Assembly (NCBI RefSeq): GCF_964204645.1
Contig: NC_134027.1
Location: forward strand, 19,518,485 to 19,582,484
Origin: Tubulanus polymorphus
Taxonomy: Eukaryota > Nemertea > Palaeonemertea > Tubulaniformes > Tubulanidae
Length of the DNA: 64,000 nucleotides
Reading direction: 5' to 3'
Shown here: positions 1 through 10,694 of the stretch, in pieces
Layout: each line of letters starts with the position of its first letter
How positions within the stretch are numbered: position 1 is the stretch's first letter
The notes under the pieces: model-generated
Database searches by the model: none
Seen by the model: only the letters and a program-made list of their open reading frames with translations
Told to the model about the DNA's origin: nothing
Position numbers and translations under genes: made by a program

Positions 1-239
1 TTTACTATAAATTCATTACAAACTTCACATTTTATTTCATCCACATTCATATTTTCTAATCGTTCTTTTCTTTCATTGGAATTTTCTGGGGTTTCAAAAT
101 CTATAACATTTTTTATATGATTTGAAGATTTTTCATGTTTAGATTTATTAGATTTATCGATGTATTTTTTACAATATTGGCAATAATATTGATTTTTATT
201 AACATTATTGTTTTCTGTTTGGTACTCACTCTCTCCCAT
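1..239 (-). pseudogene. Polinton D PolB N-terminus (partial)
   Basis: Start of a PolB-type gene, cut by the window edge. The ATG at 239 sits in an AATAAATGG context shared by the other Polinton genes. The product begins with a Cys2-His2-like finger (YYCQYCKKYIDK then two spaced His) and a second Cys pair (CEVCNEF). The same N-terminus precedes PolB in Polinton B at 48669. Only about 80 codons are visible, so the state of the catalytic part is unknown. Confidence 0.7.
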
Positions 240-324
240 TTATTAGGAAAAAAAATTACTTGTGGTGATGAGTGGTGTTTAGTACTCTAGTACTCTGGTA
301 TGAAACCCCACTTTTACAATTACT
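1..324 (-). mobile_element. Polinton D terminus, copy 1
   Basis: The end of a third Polinton lineage, running off the left edge of the window. Read on the minus strand it starts AGTAAT at 324, keeps the GGTTTCATACC block and the CACCACTCATCACC block of Polinton B's ends (8841 and 48753), and leads into a start codon at 239. Position 325 onward is LINE sequence, so 324/325 is the insertion junction. A neighbouring doublet differs between lineages: GAGTACTA twice here, GAGGTCGA twice in B. Confidence 0.8.
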
Positions 325-467
325 ATTTGGGATGACATAATTTTGGCAGAGGGAGTCGAAGAAAACGGGCGTCTTTCTCTCAATGCACGTACTGGAATGG
401 ACCTAAAACTATGAAAGAGGTTAGAAACATAAGGAGGACAAAGTCTGTTTGAAGCTTTGAACATATA

Positions 468-798
468 ATTCCTTTTTACTATAAATTCATTACAAACTTC
501 ACATTTTATTTCATCCACATTCATATTTTCTAATCGTTCTTTTCTTTCATTGGAATTTTCTGGGGTTTCAAAATCTATAACATTTTTTATATGATTTGAA
601 GATTTTTCATGTTTAGATTTATTAGATTTATCGATGTATTTTTTACAATATTGGCAATAATATTGATTTTTATTAACATTATTGTTTTCTGTTTGGTACT
701 CACTCTCTCCCATTTATTAGGAAAAAAAATTACTTGTGGTGATGAGTGGTGTTTAGTACTCTAGTACTCTGGTATGAAACCCCACTTTTACAATTACT
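468..798 (-). mobile_element. Polinton D terminus, copy 2
   Basis: Second copy of the Polinton D end, with its AGTAAT terminus at 798 and LINE sequence from 799. It contains a second copy of the PolB N-terminus (start codon at 713, running down to about 475). An open frame from 713 to 279 runs across the duplication junction into antisense LINE sequence, so it is a chimera rather than a gene. Confidence 0.8.
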
Positions 799-1095
799 AT
801 TTGGGATGACATAATTTTGGCAGAGGGAGTCGAAGAAAACGGGCGTCTTTCTCTCAATGCACGTACTGGAATGGACCTAAAACTATGAAAGAGGTTAGAA
901 ACATAAGGAGGACAAAGTCTGTTTGAAGCTTTGAACATATATATATATATACTTAATCGGTCTATTCTCTGCGTTGAAAGGGTAGACCAGTTTAACGAAT
1001 ACAATACTTTTTCAGTATTAGAGCCATGTATACAGCCAGAAACAAGTACGGCTGCTCTGTAATGTAGCCGCTCTAATCTATCTAGTGTTGTCTTA
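799..1095 (-). pseudogene. LINE ORF2 C-terminal fragment
   Basis: Continuation of the LINE at 2620-3830 after a MULE-like insertion. Read on the minus strand it gives the post-RT tail of CR1/RTE-like elements: a LDRLERLHYRAA-type segment, a LNWSTLSTQR segment, then a FKASNRLCPPYVSNLF-type segment. A short TA run at about 937-951 interrupts it, and Polinton D is inserted at 798/799. Family placement comes from motif resemblance only. Confidence 0.7.
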
Positions 1096-2619
1096 GGGGC
1101 ACTGTGGGTACTTCTAAAGTACGAAACTACGAAATTAAGAAATATGAAACGAAATTACGAAATGCAAAACGAAATTAAGAAATGCTAAAGTACGAAACGA
1201 AATACTATACGAAATGCTAAACTACGAAACGAAATGGTCATTTTTTCGCGGGTCCTGCTAAAGTATAAAATGTAATACGAAACGAAAATTTTGTAATTTT
1301 TTGCGCTATAGCAGCGGATTCGTGGAGCTGGCTAAAACATGCGCACCCGGTCTAGTGTGGCAGGGTTCCGTGCCGCGACTGAGTTTAGCGATGCCATCAG
1401 GGATAATGATCTGCGCATGCTCATATACAACTGGAAGGTAGCGATTAATAAATTACGGGTTAGAGAACGAAGTGTGCCTTAAAATATATCCTGCAGTGTT
1501 TAGGCTAAAAAATTGATACCTCGTTTCTCCTCTGCTGAGGAGCTTAAAAGTTGACCCGACCGGCCGCTAATCTACCCTGTACATTAATTTTTTCTGAGCT
1601 AAATGATCGATACTAGACAGGTTCAGATATGTCGGCCCGTGTCCAAGAACGGGATAATCCTATCGCGGTTACGAGCTCGGTGTCGCGTGAAGCGCTTGCC
1701 TTTCCTTTCAGCTACAGTCAACCCCGCATAAGTCGTCATCGAATTAGTCGTATCATCACATCTCTCGTATAATTATTTTGGTCCCGATTTTTTTCTTCTT
1801 TAAACCTTATAAAATAATGCTTATAACTCGTACTTTATAAGTTGTATTTTCACGTAAGTCGTATCAATTATAAATTCCAAATCGACCCTCCGCTATAACG
1901 CCAATGAAATCATACAGTCCTATTCTAACTCTTAGAAAAAACTTTCGTTATAAAACGCCAATGATGTTTGTTATGTTAATAATTGATACATGTGGTCAGC
2001 AGTATCGCACTGTATCATTTATTTTCCATTATCAAAATGAAATAAACTAAGACCTTTACCCTGTCTGGATTTTGCAAGGGATGCGGATTCGAAAAGAAAA
2101 TTCACGGCCGGAATTTTTTTCAGATTGCTCGTCACTACGCTGTTAAGCGGTAAAAAGATCGTCTTGTAGTCCATGTGTAGGGCCTATCATTTCACTATGC
2201 TTTACCGCGTCTGAGTTCGTCGAAATGGCTCAGCGTATTCATTATTTATGTTTGAGAACATCCTACAAGTTTATACTAATTGTAGACGTTCTTAAAACCC
2301 TCCAGTTTAAGAAAATAAATTCTTGAATATGGTACTTTCAAAAGATCATTTACATGCACCGCCGAGATTTTTACAGTCCCGTAGCGTTAAAACGAGCTTT
2401 GACCATAGTATGGGCGTGTGTTTGGAATGTGACCATTTCGTTTCGTATTTCGGTTCGTATTTTAGCACTACTGGCAAAAAAATTTCCATTTCGTAATTTC
2501 GTAATTTCTTAATTTCGTAGTTTCGTAATTTCGCTCCATATTTCGTAATTTCGCTCCATATTTCGTAATTTCGTTTCATATTTCGTAATTTCGTACTTTA
2601 GCAGGACCCGGGGCACTGT
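1096..2619. mobile_element. MULE-like non-autonomous transposon with 10 bp target duplication
   Basis: Element 1106-2609 is flanked by direct repeats of GGGGCACTGT (1096-1105 and 2610-2619). The duplicated bases lie inside the LINE, whose reading continues across once the insert is removed. Ends are inverted: GGGTACTTCTAAAGTACGAA on the left, and the reverse complement of GGGTCCTGCTAAAGTACGAA on the right. Both subterminal regions consist of short iterated ACGAAATTACGAAAT-type units, resembling Mutator-like (Rehavkus-type) elements. I see no transposase gene inside its 1.5 kb. The MULE label is an inference from the long duplication and subterminal repeats. Confidence 0.75.
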
Positions 2620-3830
2620 TGTAGATCGCGTCACAGTAGTCGAAATGGGGTCGGATGAATGACATATACATAATATTTAGGTGTCGAGATTTAATAGGTT
2701 TACTGAGGTATTTATGAGAGGATTTGATTTGGATTGAACCTTGGATTCAAGTTCCTGAATATGAGCCGAGTAGGACAAATTGATGTCAAGGACAAAGCCT
2801 AAATATTTATGTTTTATTTTGATAGGGATATTGTCGCCATATAACTGTAATGGTGGATAGTTTTTACATGGTTTAGATTTAAGTCCCCACGTAGTAGACC
2901 AGTCTCCTATTTTATGGAGGTCTTCCTGAGTTATAGTGTTTCCTATACGGGGATTTTTTGGATCGACTGGAATATATATTGACGAATTGTCGGCATGCAA
3001 AATTACCTCAGAGGATAGATTATCGGGTAGATCGTTTATGTAAAATAAAAATAAGAGTTGACCTAGTATGGAACCCTGAGGCAGACCACGGTTGATGAAA
3101 TTGTCTTTGGATGGGCTAGAAAGGGACCCATTTACTGAAATCTGAATTTTCCGAGTATAGGTAACTGCCTAGGATATCATATAAGTTGCCGTTGATGCCG
3201 TAGGCAGACGGTTTATGTAGTAACAGGGAGTGTGCGATGGAATCAAATGCAGCTGCCACGTCCAAAAATACCGCGCGAACATTGAAATTGCGCTCAAATT
3301 GTTCATGGATGAAAGAAGTTATACACAGCATTTGGTCAGGAGAAAACGTGATTGATTCATATATAATAGATCATTAGACAACAGATGATTAAACATCGGA
3401 TCAAAAATAACCTTTTCGAAAATTTTTGATATTGTACTGTGCAGACTAATGGGACGATTAGGGTCGTTTCTTTTGTCTTTTTATGTAATACAGTAATTGA
3501 ATTCTCCAGATGTTAGAATTTTGTTAAATAAAGAGGCTAGGACGGGCGAGATCGCACGGGCAGACAATTTAAGCATTTTATTCGTGATACCATCTAAACC
3601 ATTGGCTTTATAATTATCTAACTTAGATATGATCTTCAGTACTTCAGCTGAGGAGGTATGTATATCAACTAATTTGCTGTTACAACGAGTAGGGAAGTGA
3701 GACATATGGGTATAAGGCTGTTTTAGGTGGTATTGGATAAAAAATTGAGAAAAAGTTCGGATTTTTCAAAATAAGTTTCGCATATTTTATCAGTTACCGG
3801 GTCAACCATAGATGGTATATTTACAACAAA
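2620..3830 (-). pseudogene. LINE ORF2 reverse transcriptase fragment, inactive
   Basis: Minus-strand remnant of a CR1/Jockey-like non-LTR retrotransposon with several frame breaks. Recognisable pieces in order are a KANGLDGITNKMLK segment (about 3620-3560), a NRPISLHSTISKIFEKVI segment (about 3460), VFLDVAAAFDSIAHSLLL (about 3280), GLPQGSILG (about 3090) and the catalytic box, which reads HADN instead of the usual FADD (about 3000). The lost second aspartate and the frameshifts mean it cannot be active. The 5' boundary near 3830 is approximate. Confidence 0.8.
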
Positions 3831-4586
3831 TAGCTTTACCCCCCGTCTCGCAACCTTCGGTCGGTCGGACATCGCCGCTGAGCAGCTCGCTGGTCGCAGT
3901 CTCTTCATTACGTTTCTTGTCAGCCACCCCCTTTGAAAAATCCTAGATCCGACCCTAGAATTGGCCCGATGGGAGATACAAACGGGGGAAAAAGGTTCGA
4001 GCAGAGAAGGAGAGTGCTTGTAAAGCGAAGCCTAGAATTATCAAGATGTGCCCGCGAAAAAATATTCAGCCGAGGCGAAGGAAGCATTGAGGCAGCGGCT
4101 GAGTATGGGAGGAAGGTTGAGGAAGAAGAGGAGGTGAAGAGAGGAAACGTTTGGAGAAGAGGAAGTCGGAGTTGGACCAGTTGGAGAAGAAGAGGGATGA
4201 GAAAGAGAACGATATCACCCCGTATTCACCCGAAGATCTGGGGACGCAGTATCAGAATAGGTGGGGAAATCTAACACTTACATATGTACCTACCGCCTTA
4301 CCGATGCGAGCCAACCACAGATCGTACAGTCACCGGTTTTGAACTCGGACGAGCCACGTCCAGTGAAAGAGGCCCGACGCCTTCCAACCTCGCAGCAGGT
4401 ATTAGCGCATGTACATCCAACCATTCGCGGCCGTCCAGCAACATTCCGCATACACCCACTGGAGACGGGCGATATGCGTATATTTGATTCGATGACGCCT
4501 CTGTAGACCATGTCGCCCGTTTAATCGAAGAACATTAAGGAGATACAAGATCACGAGAAGACTGAAGATTTATAGGGAGGGGGTGA
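3831..4586 (+). other. Degenerate sequence upstream of an LTR, no recognised gene
   Basis: Higher-GC stretch with only short overlapping open frames and Lys/Glu/Arg-rich translations (for example around 4151-4260), none of which I recognise. It ends in a purine tract (AGGGAGGGGGTGA, 4574-4586) directly against an LTR start. That is the expected position of a polypurine tract, so this is probably the decayed 3' internal part of an LTR retrotransposon. Confidence 0.5.
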
Positions 4587-5306
4587 TGTAGTAAAAGTTT
4601 CCGGTTTCGCCAAAATTTGGCGCTAATTTTGAATCACCTTTCTCCCGGATTTCACTGGCCAATATTTCTATTAACTAATTTTAAGACTGTAAATACACTA
4701 TTTTATGGCTGTACATTTTATTATATCGGGAACGGCCGGTTCTACTGTTATAACCCGTTTTTGGTTGATGTTCCGGCTGCGGCTGGGTAATTTCCGGGTC
4801 TCCTGAATACTATTAACCCCTTTTCTCGAATTGTATTTTTTAATATTTTATCATCCTTGTCGCGCACGTAGGGTTCGAATCCTTTTAACTCCGGGAATTC
4901 TTATATGTCTATTTTGTTTAGTATTGAACGTTACCATAGTCGGTAATGTTTATTATTTATCTCCGTTCGCGTGTCCGCGGTGACCTTTTTAGCCGGCGTG
5001 CGGTTGCCCGGTCCCGCTCTCATTGTTGCTGGAATGAAGCCAACTGTGAAGTCATGTGACACGCGCGGCCAATCACGCGTGTCCGGACTTTTGTTCCAGC
5101 CAATGAGAGCGAGTCCCGGGCAGCCGCGGGCTATTAAAGGCGCGCAGCGCGTGAGTTTGGGGAGAAAGCTCCTGCGCTCATCCGCTGAACTTTCAAAGTC
5201 ACTTTGTAGTGTTCACTAGCATATAGATTGAAGATGTAAGAACCAAATCGTTTTGGCGGGTGTCCGTGCCTGGACAGTAAATTGTCTGTATATCCCTGAC
5301 ACTACA
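4587..5306 (+). repeat. LTR (720 bp), probably a 3' LTR
   Basis: Begins TGTAGT and ends ACTACA, a 6 bp inverted terminal match typical of LTRs. A polypurine tract lies immediately upstream. A CTATTAAAGG box at about 5131-5140 could serve as TATA. The flanking 5-mers (GGTGA and TTAAT) differ, which fits a 3' LTR still joined to internal sequence rather than a solo LTR. The family (Gypsy-like) is a guess; no coding domain supports it. Confidence 0.65.
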
Positions 5307-5311
5307 TTAAT

Positions 5312-5880
5312 AAGTAAATTAAACGATACTTACCTGGGTAAGGAGAAGTTTGACCATGTTTATTTAAACAAGTCAAATTCAAAATAAGTCGAAATGATCC
5401 ATCTTTTTTCGGAACGAGGAAAATATTAGATAAAAATTGACCTTTTTCAGGTGAGGCCAATTCAATAATTCCACGACTCAAAAAATCTGATTATAGTGAG
5501 TCAATAGCAGAAGTTCCAACCTCATTAAAGTGCCGAGTTCCATTCAATGTTATAACCCAAAACCAAATTCAAAATTAATTTGTCAGAAGTTAAAGTCTCC
5601 AAAAAATGTTTAATTCGGCCAGCAACAGAAGAAGAAACAGGGGGTAATTGGGAACTTACTATATCCTCTGATGTTGACCTCTTATTCAAAAATCCTGTTT
5701 TGGAAAATTGGAAGAAGCAGGCCTTCTATAAGGCTGGAATCGCCTGTTTCCATAAACCTCTAGATCGGTAGTTCCCACGACCCCGATCTACCATTTTCGT
5801 GACCATGCGACTTGACCTTTCTATGTCACGCAACTCGTCGTCAAGTGGATCTCCAAAAAGATCCTTTCCAATACGGGATA
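5312..5880 (-). pseudogene. DIRS-like retroelement, gag end and RT start
   Basis: Minus-strand coding remnant. From 5880 downward it reads a GDPLDDELRDIERSSRMV-like segment, then an AGRIKHFLETL...TSDKLILNLV segment, then FLVPKKDGSFRLILNL (about 5440-5390). The last two are characteristic of DIRS-type Gag/RT junctions. Stops and frame changes make it a pseudogene. Its upstream half lies at 50911-51480, beyond a 45 kb nested insertion. Confidence 0.7.
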
Positions 5881-6200
5881 TCGACAAATTCAAGTTCTTG
5901 AATTACTCGTTCGATGGCGCTAGTCAGAACCGGAAATTGGAACCTAAATCCGCCATGTTCTAGTTCTCTCGCTTCAAGTTTTTGGTTAGCGATATTTTAC
6001 TTACTATACAACGGCACGCATAATCCTTTGAGTATGATATCCTGACAATGTGTTGAATTCGATAAAACCCCACTTCGAACGCTAAAGATTACTAGAAATG
6101 TAAAAAAACTACCAAAAAATACAAATTTAGCGATGACGCTCGAAGCAGCTAACGGAAGTAATGACTGGTGCCGGGTGTCATCACTTTGTTGGTGAGTTCA
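5881..6200 (+). repeat. Left inverted repeat of the outer DNA transposon (X)
   Basis: About 310 bp that match the reverse complement of 50590-50910 with moderate divergence. The best-conserved blocks are ATCGACAAATTC, the GCGCCAT..ACGAGTAATTC area, TTTTACTTACTATA and CACGCATAATCCTTT. The pair encloses the PIF/Harbinger and everything nested in it. The terminal hexamers and target duplication are not clear enough to assign a superfamily, and no transposase for it is visible. Confidence 0.7.
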
Positions 6201-6374
6201 AAGGCGTTTTTATTTATGATACGCGCGTATGCCGACAGCAAATTTTCCATTTATTTAACCAACTCGCCTAATCTGCGTATACAAATCGTCGCATTTATTT
6301 AACATACTTGCATACATGCGTATCATACGCAACCAACTCGTTGTTTAAGACGCGTTGCTGTCGCGTTAAGCAAG

Positions 6375-7987
6375 ATGGCGGATCCGGTGCGCGTGAGGTA
6401 CGGTGTTAAAGAAACAAATTATTTTGTGAATAAGATGATGAAATCATGAGATACGTTTCTGAAAGTTGTTCACGTGTGTTGTACTTGTTTACTTATTACG
6501 GCAGTAATGCTCTGGAAATCTCACCAGTGACGTATTCTTGGTGAAAAGCGGTTTTAGTGTGTAACTAGTCAATCCTGTCTGTGTAGTAGTGTGTGTACTG
6601 AGTAGGCCTACCACAGGCACCCACACAAGGACTCATCTCGTTTGACAGTGCCGTGAGGTCGCCAATTCCCAAATTAATACTGAATTGGCGACTTCAATCA
6701 ACTAATCAATCATGATTTTTTATGATACTTCAGTGAAGGCATACGTTTCTTACTTTTTTACAGTACATGCAGTGGAACTGCGAGCTGTGTTTCTGACGAT
6801 GAGGGGTTAACAGTCACATTGGATATGGGTGATGCCCTTGCGACGTTCACGGTGGACAGGGCCACATATGTGGCAGTAGTGGAAAATAATGGTAGGTAGG
6901 CCTGTTTTCGTCATTACTTGCAATGCTACTTTCATTCCAGATCTATCTCATTTGAATCTCATTCATGTCATGTGAATGATAATAATAGCAATATTTGTTA
7001 GGCTTATTCATATTTCATCTATGATGATACATGAAAATTCATTTGAATTTTATATTTTTGTAGATGAGGAAGAAATAAAAAGCTCAAGGATGCTTATCGT
7101 AGACAGACAGGCGGATCAATTGCAATTGTTGAAAGTAAATCAAATGCCAAAGGTGTGTGGTCTTCAATATACAATAAACCTTGATTGTGTTCTTCCCAAT
7201 AATTTGATGTTTTTTGGAATCAAATGGATCCTAAAAAATCTTGAACCTTAATGTAATACTTTGATGATTTTGGGCTATGTGACCTGCAAGGGGTGGATGA
7301 AATCGGTTGTATTTATTCTCAGAGAAAATTTTGAATAATAGGTAAACTATGTTTTATGATTTCTACAATTCATTTTTCAGCTGATGCAATGTCACGTGCT
7401 GCCGTGTTGTGCCTTATTGATCTTTATAGTAAAAATGCAACTAAGATGGCTGATAAAAAACTGTGAAGAAAAAAGTATGGAATGATATTGCTACAGAAAT
7501 GAAAAAGCAGGGACATTTTTTTGAGTGGTTTCAACTAAAGAATAAATTTAGTAATCTTCTGCGTTACTATCGGAGCGTAAAAGACCACAACAACAAAACT
7601 GGCAGAGAACCCAAAACATGTCCTTATTTTGAGGAGTTGGACAATATTTTTGGTGCGAAACAAAACACCCATCCAGATTTCATTTCGGATTCATTTTCGG
7701 ATGAACCAAATGATAGAGGGTCTTCTACTGACACCGAAAATGATCTGTTTGATAGTTTGCCCGCTTCGTATAAACGTAAAAGTGTCCAAACACCAAAGAA
7801 ATCAAAAGTATTGAAATCACTCGAAAGTTTCCATCAACAGAAATTGGAGGAAAATGAGAAATTATCTCATCAAATGGAAACGCAACATCAACAGATCATG
7901 GAGATTGAAAAACAAAAATTAGATTTGCTGAGGGCAACAGAGGTGAGAAAGTTAGACCACCTTCAAAAACTAGTAGATAAATTCTAA
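6375..7987 (+). pseudogene. Harbinger Myb/SANT-like DNA-binding protein, multi-exon, frameshifted
   Basis: Accessory protein that in PIF/Harbinger elements works with the nuclease by binding element ends. Likely exons: 6375-6397 (ATG to an AG/GTACGG donor), 6764-6891, 7064-7152 and from 7381, each bounded by plausible GT/AG sites; the phase into the last exon does not fit perfectly. The last exon carries a SRAAVLCLIDLYSKN...KKKVWNDIATEMKKQG trihelix/MADF-like domain and a Gln/Glu/Lys-rich coiled-coil C-terminus. A one-base frame break near 7461 splits the DNA-binding domain. The frame from 7463 to 7987 is open. Confidence 0.7.
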
Positions 7988-8834
7988 AAAAGAGAAAGTG
8001 AAATAGGACCAAGTATCAGTTTTGTATTTTAATGCAGATGTTAGCATTTTATGAATTATATTTTCAGTGCGAGCGTAAGCATTTTGTTAGTTAAATTTTC
8101 TGTTCAAGTGACCTCTAGAATTTTAAATTTTTATATATATTTTATCTGTATATTATATGGGACGACCGATTGTCTTTCAAACACAATGCAGGTTCATCTT
8201 GTCTAGAAACAAGAAAAATAAAGTTGATTTGAGTAATTCGATGTAGTAAAATTCAGTCATTTATTAGGTTCTATCCTTAAAATCATGGTCCCTTTGTTGA
8301 CAGCTATTAGCCTCAATCCGTCCAATTGTAGTTTCTTTCGTGGCCGTATATTTACTAAGAGGATCATCATTCCTGGAATCCAGGAAGCAAGGGATTTGGT
8401 GTGTTAAGGGAGAGGAATCTAATTTAGTCTTGAGCTGCTTCATATTCTGTACTACATGCAGCTAATTACATATATGTATCAATGATAAATATACCCCGAA
8501 ATCAAATTTAGATCAGGATTTACATGGAGAGCTAATCACTTAACATGGGATTATTTTCCCTGTTTTCAACACGCTGTACTCAGTAGATTTCCCTCAAACC
8601 TAAAATACACTCAACTTGGCAAATCATTAATATTTTTCCTGTCTCCTATGTTTTCTATAGAACCCTCGAACTCAAAATCCATTTAACCGAATGATTTTGT
8701 AATCAGCTTTCGCCATTCAATTTGAGCTGACGGGAGTCTACTGTATTACTGCAAGTCTCCACCACATGCAAAATGGAAAAGAAAATCTGTGTAATTTGGA
8801 AGAGAGCATTGTATTTTCATACATTGTATCATAA
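7988..8834. other. Harbinger interior, no gene seen
   Basis: Region between the Myb-like gene and the Polinton B insertion point. Only short antisense frames are present. An AATAAA at 8217-8222 could be the polyadenylation signal of the Myb-like gene. TCATTA at 8835-8840 is the left copy of the Polinton B target duplication. Confidence 0.5.
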
Positions 8835-8840
8835 TCATTA

Positions 8841-8933
8841 AGTAATAGGAAAAGTAGGCTTTCATACCAGAGGTCGAGAGGTCGAGACACCACTCATCAC
8901 CACAAGTAATTTTTTTCCTTATAAATGGGAGAT
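8841..8933 (+). repeat. Polinton B left terminal inverted repeat (about 93 bp)
   Basis: Matches the reverse complement of 48661-48753 nearly base for base, ending at the first codons of the gene on each side. Compared with Polinton A (557 bp) the repeat is short and has no palindrome. It shares the outer AGTAATAGG and GGCTTTCATACC blocks and the doubled GGTCGAG unit with A. Confidence 0.9.
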
Positions 8934-9253
8934 AGAAAAGCATTCTTAGCAACAATAAATAACAGAATAAAACGAGCAAAAAAACAACTTGAAATAAAAA
9001 AAAGTTAATTGATGTTACTAAAGAAATTGAACATAAAATATTGAAATTAGAAAAGATAAAAACTAAATATAGAGAGAAAGTATCATCGAATTTAAGCTAC
9101 TGTAATTTTAGTACATCGCGAGAATTTAAAGTATTTTTACCTGATAAATGGGTTTCATTGAGTACAGAGGAATTAACAGATTTAGAAGGATTTAAAATAA
9201 TCTATCATGGAAAAAATGAAGACGGTCATCATGATTTAGAAATTGTTGATTAA
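8925..9253 (+). pseudogene. Small LPDR-type Polinton protein, frameshifted
   Basis: ATG at 8925 lies in a TATAAATGG context inside the terminal repeat. The first 27 codons are basic; the frame then breaks in an A-run near 8995-9003 and continues to 9253. The C-terminal half (FKVFLPDKW...YHGKNEDGHHDLEI) matches the protein at 27459-27800 of Polinton A (FRTYLPDRF...YKGKNEKGHHEIDF). In B this gene sits at the end opposite PolB, whereas in A it directly follows PolB. Confidence 0.7.
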
Positions 9254-10337
9254 ATAAAAAATAAAAATAATGAATATCTGAAAATGACCTTAGTCGTTTT
9301 ACGAACAACTACAATCATACAGCCAAACATCTGTTACATGTTATTATAAGAGAGTGCTTCATTTGAATATTGATCGATCAAACAGGTGTTGCAATTCAAC
9401 GTTGTTGTTATATTGGATAGCTAGCAGTTATATAATAAGCACGCAATACATACAACACACACAGGACAGGATACATTCTCTCTCTCGTGATTAAAAGGAA
9501 TATTTCAGTGTTTTTAAGGTAAGTTTTAGCAAAACCACCCGACTTGACTCGCAGAGTTTTTAGGGGATGAGGATCCCGTTATTGAGAGGCGCCACGAGAT
9601 ACATATCCCCAAGCATTTCTACTTACACCCCTGTGACCCACACCCTCACTAATTCTCCTTCAATGGTTGACAGGAAACACATTATATTAAAGGCGCCTAA
9701 TGCATTTCCTATCAACCCCTTACCCCCGAAAGGAGGATCGAAAGTCGAAACTGAAGGAGAACCACGGAGGGTGGACAAAGGTGCATTTTCGAAATGCCCC
9801 TGCAAGCCAAGCCCGGCGGCACTCCAGTGGTCGAATGAATTGCCTTATATACTTAGCTAAAACACCGAAGTAAATGTTGCTGGTGTTTACTAAAGAAATA
9901 TGTGAAATTTGAAATTATAAATTATTCCGAATGAAAAGAATATAGGAATGAAAACTGATAAATGAATTATGGATTTTTAACTTAATTATGATATAATTTT
10001 TAATCAAATTAGTTATCAATTATCCATGTTAATTGATTAACAAATTCAAATTCAAATATTCATTTTAGCATCACACCCAGTGCTGCCATCTTTCAATTTA
10101 AGAAAAAACTAATGATAAGAAACGACTGTAATACAATATTCAAGTAAAAACTTCAAATTAAAAAACAAAATAAATTAATAAAAATAATGAATATCTAGAA
10201 TCCGAAATGACTTATCTGGACAATTTAATTGCTCCGCATAGATAGACAAAAGTAGTGAGATGGTGCCGTATGGCACCCACATGGTGATATTCAATTAATT
10301 TAAAAAAATTATTTTTTTTTGCTTTTTTTCTAAAATA
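9254..10337. other. Noncoding end region of Polinton B with a GC-richer island
   Basis: No convincing gene. About 9330-9890 is clearly less AT-rich than the surrounding Polinton. It contains TATATAA (about 9430), a CT-rich run, and AAGGTAAGT (about 9517), which looks like a splice donor, so it may be a foreign insert such as a solo LTR beginning TGTTACATG at about 9331. I could not find a matching target duplication. 10195-10250 is related to the sequence beyond the HNH gene in A and C (ATCCGAAATGACTTATCTGG). Confidence 0.5.
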
Positions 10338-10694
10338 TTATTCCATTTTTTTTATTGCCAATTTTGGAATTTCAGCATTATTTTCATTTTTGATAGCAGT
10401 TGTTTCAGAATTATTAATATCATGAATTTTATTTGATTTCTTATACCAATTACACCCAATCAAAATGAATACAATTACAAATCCAACTGTAAAATATAGA
10501 CGTTTATCAAATATTCTATTATTAGAAGGAGTAGAAATAACAATATTTTCACCATTTTTATTACTTATTTTTTCTTTTACAGCTTTTTTATATTCTTGTG
10601 ATTTAATTCCTAATTGCCGAGACCATTCCATTTGTTTCTGAGTTCTCGGTTTTTTCTTCACAGTTAATTCCTTCACTTCTTCCACCTCGCTCAT
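10338..10694 (-). CDS. Small single-TM Polinton protein (114-type)
   Basis: 118 residues, open. It has a basic N-terminus with a KPRTQKQMEWSRQLG segment, one membrane span (FTVGFVIVFILIGCNW, about residues 56-71) and a polar tail. The equivalents are 37287-37631 in A and 57685-58035 in C, with the conserved pattern R..KQ..WAR.LG. The ATG lies in AATAAATGAG and overlaps the end of the upstream 200-type gene, as in the other copies. Function unknown; a virion membrane or DNA-associated role is a guess. Confidence 0.75.
   Translation of the reverse strand: MSEVEEVKELTVKKKPRTQKQMEWSRQLGIKSQEYKKAVKEKISNKNGENIVISTPSNNRIFDKRLYFTVGFVIVFILIGCNWYKKSNKIHDINNSETTAIKNENNAEIPKLAIKKME

Larger units (their letters stand above)
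1..941. repeat. Tandem duplication, 474 bp period
   Basis: Positions 1-467 recur almost unchanged at 475-941. Each unit contains the Polinton D end plus about 143 bp of the LINE flank, so a transposon-host junction has been duplicated as a block. The first unit may be cut by the window edge, so the copy number is at least two. The second unit runs into a short TA tract at 937-951 and then the undisturbed LINE. Confidence 0.92.

Noticed and set aside
279-713. 144-codon frame as a single gene
   Set aside because: It crosses the tandem duplication junction from the Polinton N-terminus into antisense LINE sequence, so it is chimeric.
4971-5219. 82-codon plus-strand frame in the LTR
   Set aside because: It lies entirely inside the LTR and has no domain; it is most likely noncoding U3/R sequence.
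9567-9860. 97-codon open frame in the GC-richer island of Polinton B
   Set aside because: No recognisable domain and no matching frame in A or C; the opposite strand is also partly open, as expected by chance at this composition.
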